Assembly: GCF_039541875.1 (NCBI RefSeq)
Contig: NZ_BAABHB010000014.1
Coordinates: forward strand, 124,001 to 188,000
Origin: Nibrella viscosa
Lineage (GTDB): Bacteria > Bacteroidota > Bacteroidia > Cytophagales > Spirosomataceae
Reading direction: 5' to 3'
DNA length: 64,000 nt
Part shown: positions 48,257 through 56,879 of the stretch, piece after piece
Position numbering within the stretch: position 1 is the stretch's first letter
Layout: each line of letters begins with the position of its first letter
Translations under genes and position numbers: made by a program
Notes under the pieces: model-generated
What the model was told of the DNA's origin: nothing
The model's database searches: none
Seen by the model: the letters and a program-made list of their open reading frames with translations, nothing else

Positions 48257-50371
48257 CTAATAAAACTTAGCCCGGCGGTCTTCAATCTTGGCGGCATCCT
48301 TGATGGCTTCGTTGATATAAAAGCCCGTACGGGAAGCTACATTCTGCTGAATCTGGTTTTTATACTGCGCGTAATCAGCAATGGCCGGAGCCGGCGTTAT
48401 TTGCTGAGGCTCTACAATCAGTACCCCGCTTTCACCGGCAATCGGCTTCGAGCGCTTACCCGGTTTCAGACCAAACGCACGACCAAGGCCGGCTGGATCG
48501 ATACCTGCACTGCGGAGGAAACCCGTTGCCAGGTTAATGTTTTCGGCGGTCTCCACAATCGCACCGGCACCGTACTTCTGCGCAATGCTCTCCAGGCTAC
48601 CGTTGGCGTTGCCCAGCTTACTGATTATTTGCTCTGCTTTCAGTTGGTTACGCACCTTAGCGGTCAGTTCTGCCCGGTAGTCCTCAACCTGTACATCGTC
48701 CTTATTGGTTTTGCCGGTCAGTACAGCAACTACGTACTGGTCACCAACTTCAAACGGCTCCGATACATCGCCGATTGATGTCTTATCGTCGAAAGCCCAG
48801 CGAACAACCTGACGGGCATCAGCCAGGGCGTTAATGTTGGTAGCGGTTTCCGGAATCCGTTCGGCGGTAGCGGCAATCAGGTTCCGGTCTTCCTTAACTT
48901 TCTTATCAAAATCGTCCCGGTTATTGGCTTCAGCGGCAAACTGATCGGCCCGGCGCAGGGCTTCATCGCGGGTGATCTGGCTTGGGGTGATGGTCTTGCC
49001 GATAGCCGCTACGCGATACAGCGTATTCGTTTTCGGCTCGGTTACCTTAAGGATGTGGTAGCCGTATTGCGTTTCAACTATCCGGGGAATAACACCCGTG
49101 CCGTTGAAATTGAAAACGGCTTCTTCAAACGGCTTCACCATCTGACCGTTGTTTTTAAAGTAACCCAGGTCACCACCGTTCTGAGCCGAACCATCGGCAC
49201 TGTTCGCTGCCGCCAGGGCTTCAAAGCTGGCGCCCCCTACAATCTGCTTGAGCAGAGCTTCGGCTTGCCGACGGGCCTGCGCCTTTGCGGAGTCGGTCTG
49301 CGCAAACGGACGAATCAGGATATGGCTGGCCCGAACTGTGTAATTGGTGTCTTTCTTGGTGCCGCCGTACTTATAGATAAAATAAGTATTACCCTCTTTG
49401 TACGGGCCGTAGATACCACCCGGCGAGAACGTCGGAATAGCGTTGCGGAGTTGCTCCGGCATCTCACCGGCGGTCATGTATAGCGGCAACGGTACATCGC
49501 TGTTCAGGCGGGCAAAGGATGAATCATTCGGGGCAGCACCCAGGCCGCGGGCCAGTGACTTGATCTGGTTGTACAGCGCTACGCTATCCTCACCAGATGG
49601 GTTAACCGCAAAGGTAACGTACTGAATACTCCGGGTATCAGCACCGGGAAACTCATCCTTGTGATTATTCAGGTACTCCTTCAGTTGGGAGTCGGTTACT
49701 TTCACCGTTGTGTCGTTGATGGTATAGTACGGCACATACAAAAATTTAACATCGGCTTTGGTATTCTGAGCCTCATATTCCTTTTTCGCTTCGGCCGTAG
49801 TCGCAAAAACCGACAGGCGCATCAGGTTTTCGTATTTTTCCCGCAGACGGTCGGCAGACAGGTTCTTCTCAAAATTAGCCCAGGCCAATTGTTGCTGAGG
49901 GGGCAGGCTGCTAAGCCCTTTCAGGTAATTAACGACCAGATTCTTGTCGAAAACGCCGGTTTGAGGATTGGTAAACGCCTGGCGAACGGCGGGGCTGATG
50001 TTGGCACCCTGTACCATATCGACCAGTTCGTCATTGGTTACGGTCAGGCCCAGTTTATCAAACTGTTGCTGGTAGGCAATCTCAAAAATAAACTGATTCC
50101 AGGCCTGCTCCCGAATCTGGGTCATTTCCTGTTCGCCGGGAGCCCGGCCGGTTTGCTGCTCATACTGAGCCCGCAGTTCATCTACTTTAAGATTGAAATC
50201 CTGGTAGTCAATAGATTGCCCATCGATTTCACCAACTTTCTGGCTATTGCCGCCGAACAAGGTACTCCGGCCGCCCAGCAAATCTCCTCCTACGATGAAC
50301 AGAATCAAACTCACAGCGATAATAGCCACCGCTATTCCCGATCGCTCTCTGATTTTGTTAATTAACGACAT
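48257..50371 (-). CDS. PpiD/SurA-like peptidylprolyl isomerase
   Basis: A membrane-anchored periplasmic folding factor of 704 residues. A short cytosolic stretch (MSLINKIRERSGIAVAIIA) leads into one helix. The SurA-type N-terminal chaperone region (INKIRERSG, QAWNQFIFEIAYQQQFDKLG) follows. The parvulin domain is near residues 345-455: VRASHILIRPF, GDLGYFKNNGQMVKPFEEA, TQYGYHILKVTE. A second, degenerate C-terminal domain follows to the end. It probably assists outer-membrane protein maturation. The gene is monocistronic and closes at a bidirectional terminator. Confidence 0.92.
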   Translation of the reverse strand: MSLINKIRERSGIAVAIIAVSLILFIVGGDLLGGRSTLFGGNSQKVGEIDGQSIDYQDFNLKVDELRAQYEQQTGRAPGEQEMTQIREQAWNQFIFEIAYQQQFDKLGLTVTNDELVDMVQGANISPAVRQAFTNPQTGVFDKNLVVNYLKGLSSLPPQQQLAWANFEKNLSADRLREKYENLMRLSVFATTAEAKKEYEAQNTKADVKFLYVPYYTINDTTVKVTDSQLKEYLNNHKDEFPGADTRSIQYVTFAVNPSGEDSVALYNQIKSLARGLGAAPNDSSFARLNSDVPLPLYMTAGEMPEQLRNAIPTFSPGGIYGPYKEGNTYFIYKYGGTKKDTNYTVRASHILIRPFAQTDSAKAQARRQAEALLKQIVGGASFEALAAANSADGSAQNGGDLGYFKNNGQMVKPFEEAVFNFNGTGVIPRIVETQYGYHILKVTEPKTNTLYRVAAIGKTITPSQITRDEALRRADQFAAEANNRDDFDKKVKEDRNLIAATAERIPETATNINALADARQVVRWAFDDKTSIGDVSEPFEVGDQYVVAVLTGKTNKDDVQVEDYRAELTAKVRNQLKAEQIISKLGNANGSLESIAQKYGAGAIVETAENINLATGFLRSAGIDPAGLGRAFGLKPGKRSKPIAGESGVLIVEPQQITPAPAIADYAQYKNQIQQNVASRTGFYINEAIKDAAKIEDRRAKFY

Positions 50372-50422
50372 GTCGGTTTTACACGAAATTTAGCCCGCAA
50401 AATAACAATTTTTCCTGCTGGA

Positions 50423-51166
50423 TTACAAGGGCTGAGCTGAAAGAGGGCTATTATTTAATGGTAGTTGCGTTAATGGGCGGATTGAGTCAAATAGGTCACC
50501 TTCGGCGTGCAAGACCGTAAAACGGGCAAATAACTCTTCGGTATACCAATGGCGCTCACGGGTAGCCCGCACAATTTCTTTATGCCCGCTCTGGTGATAG
50601 GCAAACTGATTAATAGCGGCATCATCGCGCCAGACGCTCACCGTGCATTGCTGCACCAGCGGCTTCTCGCCAACACCCAGCGAAAACAACAGGTTGTTCC
50701 GGTGCTCTGCCAATCGCCGGCGGGCCTGTGGTACGTGCCGCCAGAAATCGAGCAGGGCACCGGTCCGGATGGTAGCGCGGGTGAGCACGGCCACCGGCAG
50801 ATTAGCCGGCGGTGTTGGGGTCTTGTCGATCGTTGTAAACGGGTTGCCACCGTTCCATTGTCCATGTGATTTCAGGGGTCTCATCCAGAGCGTGCCGGTT
50901 TGGGCGGCTTTGCGAATATAGTGGTGCCATTGATCTGCCTGGAAGAAAGTCCTGGCCGCTCGTTCGCTATCCCATACCGCCAGAAATACGTACGTTGAGA
51001 GGTCGGGAATCACCCCAAAGCCCTGCCCGCTTCCCATCATTTTCTGAAACTGGAGTCCGGTGGATTTAAAGGGTTTCATCATCCATCGTCCTATATTGGC
51101 AAAGGCATGATACCGCTGACCGGAATTATACCGAAGAACAGTAAACGTTACAATAGAAGTACTCAT
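50423..51166 (-). CDS. CrtA-like (spheroidene monooxygenase family) protein
   Basis: 247 residues resembling the spheroidene monooxygenase family: GLQFQKMMGSGQGFGVIPD, VFLAVWDSERAARTFF, WMRPLKSHGQWNGGNPF, and the second half with LLFSLGVGEKPLVQQCTVSVWRD and HKEIVRATRERHWYTEELFARF. In phototrophs CrtA adds keto groups to carotenoids. In Bacteroidota many such proteins are uncharacterised; no carotenoid gene is near here. The two halves look like repeated dimeric alpha-beta barrel-type domains. Assignment to the family is fairly secure; the reaction is inferred. Confidence 0.7.
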   Translation of the reverse strand: MSTSIVTFTVLRYNSGQRYHAFANIGRWMMKPFKSTGLQFQKMMGSGQGFGVIPDLSTYVFLAVWDSERAARTFFQADQWHHYIRKAAQTGTLWMRPLKSHGQWNGGNPFTTIDKTPTPPANLPVAVLTRATIRTGALLDFWRHVPQARRRLAEHRNNLLFSLGVGEKPLVQQCTVSVWRDDAAINQFAYHQSGHKEIVRATRERHWYTEELFARFTVLHAEGDLFDSIRPLTQLPLNNSPLSAQPL

Positions 51167-51428
51167 TATAGCTGTCTGAGAGGTATTACCTTAGGAATAG
51201 CTCTCTGTTTTGTCTTTCTTAGAAGAACAACCCGGCTGTAGACGCCTTGTTTCTCAAGAAGCTATTTTCTTTTTTAGCCTATTAGGGTTTGCCAATACAC
51301 ATTCCTGTACGTATGCATTCTCGATTGATTACCCGTCTTAGTGTGTGGCTTCGTTCAAACACATTTGTCCAACATTCACTAATGTGTTACTGGCAGGACT
51401 GTAGAAAATATGCTACACTATCGGAAAT
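51167..51428. other. Intergenic AT-rich region with one hairpin
   Basis: No gene or clear promoter is seen. AACACAT and ATGTGTT form a stem at about 51358-51386 around a 15-base AT-rich loop. The rest is AT-rich and contains several stop codons in each frame. Confidence 0.4.
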
Positions 51429-51465
51429 AAAAAGCCCCGCCTTCATATGAAGGCGGGGCTTTTTG
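51429..51465. terminator. Strong terminator after the coiled-coil lipoprotein gene
   Basis: A 16-base-pair perfect stem, AAAGCCCCGCCTTCAT with its complement, with A and T runs on either side. Confidence 0.92.
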
Positions 51466-51492
51466 TAGTTCACTTCTTTAAACAGAAAATTC

Positions 51493-52041
51493 TCATCGGT
51501 TGGGGTTGCCGTCGCCATCCAGTTTTTCACCGGCACGGTCAAAGGCATTTCCGATGCTACGGCCGGCCCGCTTAAAGCCACGTTTTACGTCCTGCCATGC
51601 CTCAGCCGTCGCATTTTTAGCCCTATCCAGATCATCGTTCAGCTCTCGGCGCTCATCCTTCAGATTATCCAGTTTCTGCCGGGTTTCAGCTTTTACCTCG
51701 CGTCCCTCCCGCTTTATTTTAGCCTGTAATTCGTCAATTTCACGGTCCAGTTCACTCATTCGGCGGTTGATGCCGTTTACAGCCTCATCGCGCTCCCGGC
51801 GGAAATCAGCGGCTGTATTTTTGGCACCACGCTCAATACGGTCACCGGCCCGGTCGGCTTCCAGACGAGCATCAGCAGTAGCGTCTTTCACATCAGCTTC
51901 TATGGCATCGCCTGTTTGCTCCAGTGCATCATCGGTGCGTGCATTGTTTTTATTGTTATCACAGGCCTGCATAAAAGCCAGGGCACCTGCCAGAATTGAT
52001 ACTCCCATGAACTGCTTAATAAATAACTGTACCTTTTTCAT
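51493..52041 (-). CDS. Coiled-coil lipoprotein of unknown function
   Basis: 182 residues. A lipoprotein signal (VSILAGALAFMQAC) ends at Cys27, followed by an Asn- and Asp-rich linker. The rest is a charged alternating Ala/Asp/Arg/Glu segment (ADVKDATADARLEADRAGDR, RRMSELDREIDELQAKIKRE) that should form a long coiled coil up to about residue 150. A basic C-terminus (RGFKRAGRSIGNAFDRAG) is amphipathic. It resembles envelope-stress or YtxH-like proteins, but no family can be named. Its complement is also open over 182 codons, which reflects its composition. Confidence 0.65.
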   Translation of the reverse strand: MKKVQLFIKQFMGVSILAGALAFMQACDNNKNNARTDDALEQTGDAIEADVKDATADARLEADRAGDRIERGAKNTAADFRRERDEAVNGINRRMSELDREIDELQAKIKREGREVKAETRQKLDNLKDERRELNDDLDRAKNATAEAWQDVKRGFKRAGRSIGNAFDRAGEKLDGDGNPNR

Positions 52042-52095
52042 AACCTAGTTGAAATTAGTTGGTTTGCCTCTAAAGCTCACCAAATTTTGTGCCAA

Positions 52096-52722
52096 TCACA
52101 TGTTTTTCCATTTGATAGCACAGCCAATTGCTTTAGTGGTCGTGACCACTACCGGCCGCCCAAGCAGCAAACTGTTAACGGCTTCTTCCACATACCGGCG
52201 CTGCACACCGGAAGCATCCTGCGGATTATCGTCAATAGCCCCGATGTACTCTACTATAAAGCGATCGCCCGATCGCTTGAGCACAAATACATGGGGCGTG
52301 CGGGATGCCCCAAATGCCCGGGCAACCGACTGACTATCGTCCAGCAGATAGGGATATGAAAAGTTTTTCTCGCTCGCCCGGATTTTCATCTGGTCAAACG
52401 AATCCTCTTCATAGGCTGTCGGGTCATTGGGCATGATAGCGATAACCGGATAACCCTGGGCCGAATATTTCCGGTTTAACTCCTGAACCCGGTCCTCGTA
52501 CGCTTTTGAAAACGGACAGTGGTTGCTGGAAAAAATCACAATCAATCCTTTCTGCCCCTGGTAGTCACCAGGGCCAATTGTCCGGCCGTCTACATTCTTC
52601 AGGCTAAAAGAAGCAATGGCGTCCCCAATGGAATACCCCCTGGCCTGCTGAGCATAGGAAGTCATAGTTGCCAGCAGGCTTACTACTATGGCTACCAAAT
52701 AGGCTTTATGGTGTCGTCGCAT
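52096..52722 (-). CDS. Exported thioredoxin-like protein with SxxC in place of CxxC
   Basis: 208 residues. A signal peptide ends near SYAQQ. The redoxin fold follows: YSIGDAIASFSLKNVDGRTI, GLIVIFSSNHCPFSKAYEDR, PVIAIMPNDP, SYPYLLDDSQSVARAFGASRTPHVFVL. In the usual family the active site reads TCNHCP; here it is SSNHCP, so the N-terminal (attacking) Cys is a Ser and only Cys69 remains. The conserved tail (TTTKAIGCAIKWKN) is kept. It may work through a one-Cys peroxidase-like or chaperone mechanism. Function not known. Confidence 0.82.
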   Translation of the reverse strand: MRRHHKAYLVAIVVSLLATMTSYAQQARGYSIGDAIASFSLKNVDGRTIGPGDYQGQKGLIVIFSSNHCPFSKAYEDRVQELNRKYSAQGYPVIAIMPNDPTAYEEDSFDQMKIRASEKNFSYPYLLDDSQSVARAFGASRTPHVFVLKRSGDRFIVEYIGAIDDNPQDASGVQRRYVEEAVNSLLLGRPVVVTTTKAIGCAIKWKNM

Positions 52723-52809
52723 GAGTTTACTGTTTTCCGGAAAAATAAATATAAGAAAAAGATAGCTTGTATGGAGCAGCGTTCCTCAGGTTATTTCTCA
52801 GCCGAAACG

Positions 52810-52848
52810 AAAACAGCCGAAACACACGGCAGGAGTTTCGGCTGTTTT
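52810..52848. terminator. Terminator between the thioredoxin-like and UspA-like genes
   Basis: AAAACAGCCGAAAC pairs with GTTTCGGCTGTTTT around an 11-base loop. It lies just past the 3' end of the UspA-like gene on the minus strand. Confidence 0.8.
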
Positions 52849-52953
52849 GATACGTATTACTCCTGTTGTCTGTTAGACAACGCTAAAACCCAATAGTTTA
52901 GGCGACTTCAGGAGTTATTTATGTGCTAGACCCTGGCAAGGGAGTGGCCTGCC

Positions 52954-53379
52954 TCAGGCGGCCCGTTCCAGTGTTGAGTAGTCGGCTTCGTCAGTAATCT
53001 CCAGCGTTGTCAGGGTCTGATTCAGAAAAGTAGTAACGCCATTGGTGAGGCCGAAACTATTCTCGTCGATTAGCAGCAAATCATAGGTGTACAGGCTCAG
53101 AAACGATTTGACCAGCACCTCGGCACCGCCCAGGATCGATCGTTGGTCAATAATGGCCTTACCGATCACACCAGCAGCCTGAACCCACTGATTGAGTCGC
53201 TGATCGGCCTGCTGTTTGGCATCCTTAAACGAGGCTTTGACCGGCGGAGCGCCTGGCGTAACATCATATGGCTGCACTATGGTGAGTTTCACCGGCTCCC
53301 CGATCTGCCGCGACAACCATTCTTTCAGCGCCCGGGCCGATTCTGTTGAACAATCTGTTGGATACAATACGGTCTTCAT
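52954..53379 (-). CDS. UspA-like universal stress family protein
   Basis: 141 residues. The fold pattern matches a universal stress domain: KTVLYPTDCSTESARALKEWLSRQ, VKLTIVQPYDV, KQQADQRLNQWV, and the second half YDLLLIDENS. The ATP-binding G-2x-G-9x-G(S/T) motif is not visible, so it is probably the non-ATP-binding UspA type. The gene is monocistronic. The function is inferred from fold only. Confidence 0.6.
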   Translation of the reverse strand: MKTVLYPTDCSTESARALKEWLSRQIGEPVKLTIVQPYDVTPGAPPVKASFKDAKQQADQRLNQWVQAAGVIGKAIIDQRSILGGAEVLVKSFLSLYTYDLLLIDENSFGLTNGVTTFLNQTLTTLEITDEADYSTLERAA

Positions 53380-53725
53380 ACTACTTTCTATGATGGTGTG
53401 AAATTAACCGGTCGGCTACAACTACTCCATGAACGCTGTCAGATCAACGACTGATTTTGCTCATGTACTTACTTATACCCGACAAGAGCTAACAAGGCAA
53501 AATTCAGCAGGAAAGAGTCGATTCCCGAAGTGTCCTTAGCCTATTCGTCAAAAAACGCAGGTGAGTTGCCCATTCCGGCCCATGAACTGTTTTCCACAAA
53601 GTATCAGGGACTAGTCAGTCTATCTGCTGTTTTCGCCGTTTAATCAATTTAAATCTACATTTCAGTAAACATTGCTTGTTTAATAAACACTGTTCAGTAA
53701 GTTTGTGCTGTTGATCAACAAAGCT
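53380..53725. other. Intergenic region carrying the TetR-gene promoter and operator
   Basis: The first 250 bases hold no gene that I can see. The last 70 hold TTG at 53676-53678 and the perfect -7 element TAAGTTTG at 53698-53705, separated by 19 bases. Between and around them lie TAAACA...TGTTTA half sites (see the operator entry). Confidence 0.5.
53664..53697. promoter_or_regulatory. TetR operator upstream of the regulator gene
   Basis: GTAAACATTGCTTGTTTA is an inverted repeat of TAAACA/TGTTTA. The overlapping GTTTAATAAACACTGTTCAG contains TAAACACTGTTCA, a second near-palindrome. The latter matches the operator before the efflux operon at 17 of 20 positions. It lies between the -33 and -7 elements, so binding would block transcription of the regulator itself. 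Confidence 0.6.
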
Positions 53726-54343
53726 ATGGGAATTACAGAGCGGAAAGAGCGGGAGCGCGCCGAAATGCGCAAACTGATTTTGCAGGCTGCGCGGCACTTG
53801 TTTCTGGAAAACGGGTACGAGAAAGTCAGTATACGCAACATTGCCGATGCTATTGAATACAGCCCGGCAACAATATACCTGTATTTCAAGGATAAGAACG
53901 AATTGCTTTTTGCGCTTCATCAGGAAGCCTTTGGTAAACTGATTGAAGAATTTCAGCCGGTATTTGCCATTAAAGATCCATTTCAGCGGCTTACCACAAT
54001 GGGGCAGCAGTACATCCATTTCGCCTTCGAAAACCCTGAACTGTTCGACCTGATGTTTATCATGACTGCGCCAATGGATACGTTGGAGTGCCGCGACGAT
54101 GTCTGGGACGAAGGCCGCAATGCATTCGGAATACTGGTTCAGGTGGTACAGGAGTGTATTGATGCCGGCGTGTTTAAACACCAGGATGCCGAACGGGCGG
54201 CCCTAATGATCTGGAGTATGGTGCACGGATTATCTGCGCTGTTTCTGCGTAAGCGCATGATGGTCTTCAGCGAAGAACGACGCGGAAAACTCATGCAGGA
54301 AGCGTTTGAGCTTTTTTCAGAAACGATTCGGAAAGGACTCTAA
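53726..54343 (+). CDS. TetR/AcrR family transcriptional regulator
   Basis: 205 residues. The N-terminal helix-turn-helix is ILQAARHLFLENGYEKVSIRNIADAIEYSPATIYLYFKDKNELL, visible in segments, followed by a ligand-binding helical domain with FENPELFDLMFIM and MIWSMVHGLSALFL. It is placed directly upstream of a TolC/adaptor/RND operon and shares operator-like sequence with it. It is therefore almost certainly the local repressor. The inducer cannot be told. The ATG at 53726 is used in place of a TTG at 53705, which lies in the promoter. Confidence 0.92.
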   Translation: MGITERKERERAEMRKLILQAARHLFLENGYEKVSIRNIADAIEYSPATIYLYFKDKNELLFALHQEAFGKLIEEFQPVFAIKDPFQRLTTMGQQYIHFAFENPELFDLMFIMTAPMDTLECRDDVWDEGRNAFGILVQVVQECIDAGVFKHQDAERAALMIWSMVHGLSALFLRKRMMVFSEERRGKLMQEAFELFSETIRKGL

Positions 54344-54354
54344 AAAAATTTGCC

Positions 54355-54387
54355 GTTTACTAAACACTGTTTACAAAATTAACTTTG
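54355..54387 (+). promoter_or_regulatory. Operator and promoter of the efflux operon
   Basis: GTTTACTAAACACTGTTTAC at 54355-54374 contains the perfect palindrome TAAACA-C-TGTTTA. A perfect -7 element TAACTTTG follows at 54380-54387, and the tolC-like ATG comes 4 bases later. The operator sits in the -33 region. Confidence 0.65.
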
Positions 54388-54390
54388 GTT

Positions 54391-55758
54391 ATGAAGCTTA
54401 CAATCAGTTCGCTGCTCTGGTTAATGATGGCGGTGCCCAGGCTGGCCGCTACCCAACCTTCCCCTATCCTGGATGTCTATGTTCAGGAAGGTCTGCAAAA
54501 TAATCTGGCGCTGAAGCAGGAATCGCTCGAACTGAGCCGCGTCACGGAATCGCTGAATCAGGCGAAATCGCTGTTTTATCCAAAGGTGGCGTTCAACCCC
54601 GTTTATTCGCTGGCGGCCGGTGGCCGGCGGCTGGAGTTTCCGGTAGGCGATCTGCTCAATCCGGCGTACCGGACCCTCAACCAGCTTACAGGGGCGGAGC
54701 GCTTCCCGACCAACATCCCAAATGTGAATGAACTGCTGGCTCCCAATAACTTCCACGATACGAAGCTGAGCGTACAGTATGCCGTTTTTAATACCGATAT
54801 TCACTACAATTACCTGATCCAGAAAGACCTGATCTCGGGGCAGGAAGCGCGTCGGCGGGTAGTGGAAAATGAACTGCGTTATACTATAGCATCGGCGTAT
54901 TACCAGTATCTCCAAACGCTGGATGCCGTCCGGATCTACGAGAACTCGCGCGCGGTGCTTAGGGAACTGACCCGGCTGAACGAGAAGCTGGTCAGCAATA
55001 ATGTCGCGACTAAAGACGTAGTGACCTCCGCCCGTTACGAGGTCAGTAAGCTGGATCAGCAGCTGGCGGTTGCCGAAAAGAACCGGGAATCGGCCAAAGC
55101 GTATTTTAACTTCCTGCTCAATCGCGACCTTACTGCTAACATCCTCATCGACAGTGCCCTTAGCCGTACTGCGTCCCTGGCCGAAGGTTTCCCGGTGGCC
55201 GATCTGCAACAAACGGCGGTGCGCAACCGGCAGGAACTGGTGCAATTGAGCAGTTCGCTGCGTGCTGCTCAAAATGCGGTGAAGCTGAACGAAGCCAATG
55301 CCCGCATTCCGAATATCTACATTGGTGGCAATACCGGCTTTCAGGGGTTTGGCTACACCTTCCGCAATCAGGCGTACGTAATCGGTCAGATTGGCCTGCA
55401 GTGGGACTTGTTCCGGGGGTACGAAAAACGCTCCAAAATTCAGCAGGCCAGAATTCAGACCAACCTGCTGCAAACCAGAATCTCGGAGGTGCAGAAACAG
55501 ATTCAGCTGCAGGTGGTGCAGGCCTATTACGACCTGGATGCCGCCAAAGAGAGCCTGAGCGCTACCCAGAACGGCCTCGTGAATGCCGAGCAGACCTTCC
55601 GGCTCATCGACAGCAAATATCGCAACGGCCAGGCCCTGCTGGTCGAATACCTGAAAGCAGAGAACGACCGCCTGACCAGCCAGCTTCAGCAGTCGCTGGC
55701 CCGCTACGATGTGCTGGTGAAAAAGGCCGCGCTGGATCGGGTTACGGCTATTCAGTGA
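54391..55758 (+). CDS. TolC family outer-membrane efflux protein
   Basis: 455 residues. A signal peptide (LTISSLLWLMMAVPRLAAT) precedes two repeated TolC coiled-coil/beta units. These are visible as QEGLQNNLALKQESLELSRVTESLNQAKSLFYPKV (residues 30-65) and ELVQLSSSLRAAQNAVKLNEANARIPNIY near 290, with ANDRLTSQLQQ (residues 428-440) closing the second unit. A trimer should form the outer-membrane channel of the pump encoded by the next two genes. The start is the ATG at 54391; an in-frame TTG lies in the -7 element. Confidence 0.9.
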   Translation: MKLTISSLLWLMMAVPRLAATQPSPILDVYVQEGLQNNLALKQESLELSRVTESLNQAKSLFYPKVAFNPVYSLAAGGRRLEFPVGDLLNPAYRTLNQLTGAERFPTNIPNVNELLAPNNFHDTKLSVQYAVFNTDIHYNYLIQKDLISGQEARRRVVENELRYTIASAYYQYLQTLDAVRIYENSRAVLRELTRLNEKLVSNNVATKDVVTSARYEVSKLDQQLAVAEKNRESAKAYFNFLLNRDLTANILIDSALSRTASLAEGFPVADLQQTAVRNRQELVQLSSSLRAAQNAVKLNEANARIPNIYIGGNTGFQGFGYTFRNQAYVIGQIGLQWDLFRGYEKRSKIQQARIQTNLLQTRISEVQKQIQLQVVQAYYDLDAAKESLSATQNGLVNAEQTFRLIDSKYRNGQALLVEYLKAENDRLTSQLQQSLARYDVLVKKAALDRVTAIQ

Positions 55759-55787
55759 AAAGTTAAATATGAAACGCTAAGCATTAA

Positions 55788-56867
55788 ATGAATTCAATCA
55801 TGAAGATTTTACACTTGTTTACATCTTTAGTGTTGGCTGCGGCCTTGTGGGCATGTGGCACGAAGGCGGAGGAAACTGCTAAGACAACGACAATGGCAAG
55901 TACCCGGTCGGAGGATGCTGCGGTGCCGGTGAAACTGGCCCCTGTTACTTCGGTAGTACGGTCGGAGCCGGTGGTGGCTTCGGGACTGGTGTCTTCGTCG
56001 GAGGAGGCCCGGCTGTCGTTCAAGATAGGCGGGATTATCAACAAAGTGTACGTGAAGGAGGGGCAGTTTGTGCGCAAAGGGCAGTTGCTGGCTACCCTCG
56101 ACCTGACCGAGATTAACGCGCAGGTGGGGCAGGCGCAGTTTGCCACCGATAAAGCCGAACGCGACCTGGCGCGGGTAAAAGCCCTCTACGCCGACACAGC
56201 CGCTACCCTGGAGCAGTTGCAGAACGCCACTACCGGCACCAACCTGGCCAAACAGAGCCTGACCATCGCGCAGTTTAACCGCAACTACGCCCAGATTCAT
56301 TCTACCGTAGACGGTACCGTGACCCGCAAGCTGATGAACGAGGGCGAACTGGCCTCCGTTGGTGCCCCGGTATTCATGATCTCCTCCAACCGCCAGTCTG
56401 ACTGGGTAGTTCGCGTGGGTGTGTCTGACAAAGACTGGGCGCGGCTGAAGCCCGGCGACCGTGCTACCGTTATGCTCGACGCCTACCCCGACCAGACCTT
56501 TACCGGTACCGTAAGCAAACTGGCTCAGGCCGCCGACCCCATGAACAAGCTCTACGAAATAGAAGTGCGTATCAACCCTGGTGCCGCTCGTTTTGCCCCC
56601 GGCCTGTTTGCCAAAGTGAAACTGCAACCCGCCCAAAGCCGGTCCTACGCCGTAGTGCCCATTGAAGCTATTGTAGAAGGCAACGGCAAAGAGGCCTCTG
56701 TCTACGTCCTGGCCGACGACAAAAAGCACGTCCGCAAACTGCCCATCCAGATCGGCTTCATCGACGGTGCTACCGTACTCGTCACGGGTGGTATCGCTAC
56801 CAACACCGCAGTGGTGACTGCCGGCTCTGCCTACCTCACCGAGAATTCAACGGTAACCCTTCATTAA
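55788..56867 (+). CDS. RND efflux periplasmic adaptor (HlyD/MFP family)
   Basis: 359 residues. A lipoprotein signal (HLFTSLVLAAALWACG) is followed by the lipoyl-like half motif ARLSFKIGGIINKVYVKEGQFVRKGQLLATLD. A helical hairpin follows (EINAQVGQAQFATDKAERDL), then the second lipoyl half YAQIHSTVDGTVTRKLMNEGELAS. The beta-barrel and membrane-proximal domain end the protein. It bridges the TolC channel and the RND pump. A second ATG at 55800 (MKILHLF) is equally likely as the start. It lies 29 bases after tolC and 12 before the pump. Confidence 0.9.
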   Translation: MNSIMKILHLFTSLVLAAALWACGTKAEETAKTTTMASTRSEDAAVPVKLAPVTSVVRSEPVVASGLVSSSEEARLSFKIGGIINKVYVKEGQFVRKGQLLATLDLTEINAQVGQAQFATDKAERDLARVKALYADTAATLEQLQNATTGTNLAKQSLTIAQFNRNYAQIHSTVDGTVTRKLMNEGELASVGAPVFMISSNRQSDWVVRVGVSDKDWARLKPGDRATVMLDAYPDQTFTGTVSKLAQAADPMNKLYEIEVRINPGAARFAPGLFAKVKLQPAQSRSYAVVPIEAIVEGNGKEASVYVLADDKKHVRKLPIQIGFIDGATVLVTGGIATNTAVVTAGSAYLTENSTVTLH

Positions 56868-56879
56868 CTGATACCAGCC

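Noticed and set aside
51500..52048. A 182-codon open frame opposite the coiled-coil lipoprotein gene
   Set aside because: The minus strand has a clear lipoprotein signal and coiled coil. The plus-strand product is a Ser/Arg-rich shadow with no features.
54421..55473. A 350-codon open frame opposite the TolC-like gene
   Set aside because: It is antisense to a clear TolC-family protein, with no signal or domain.
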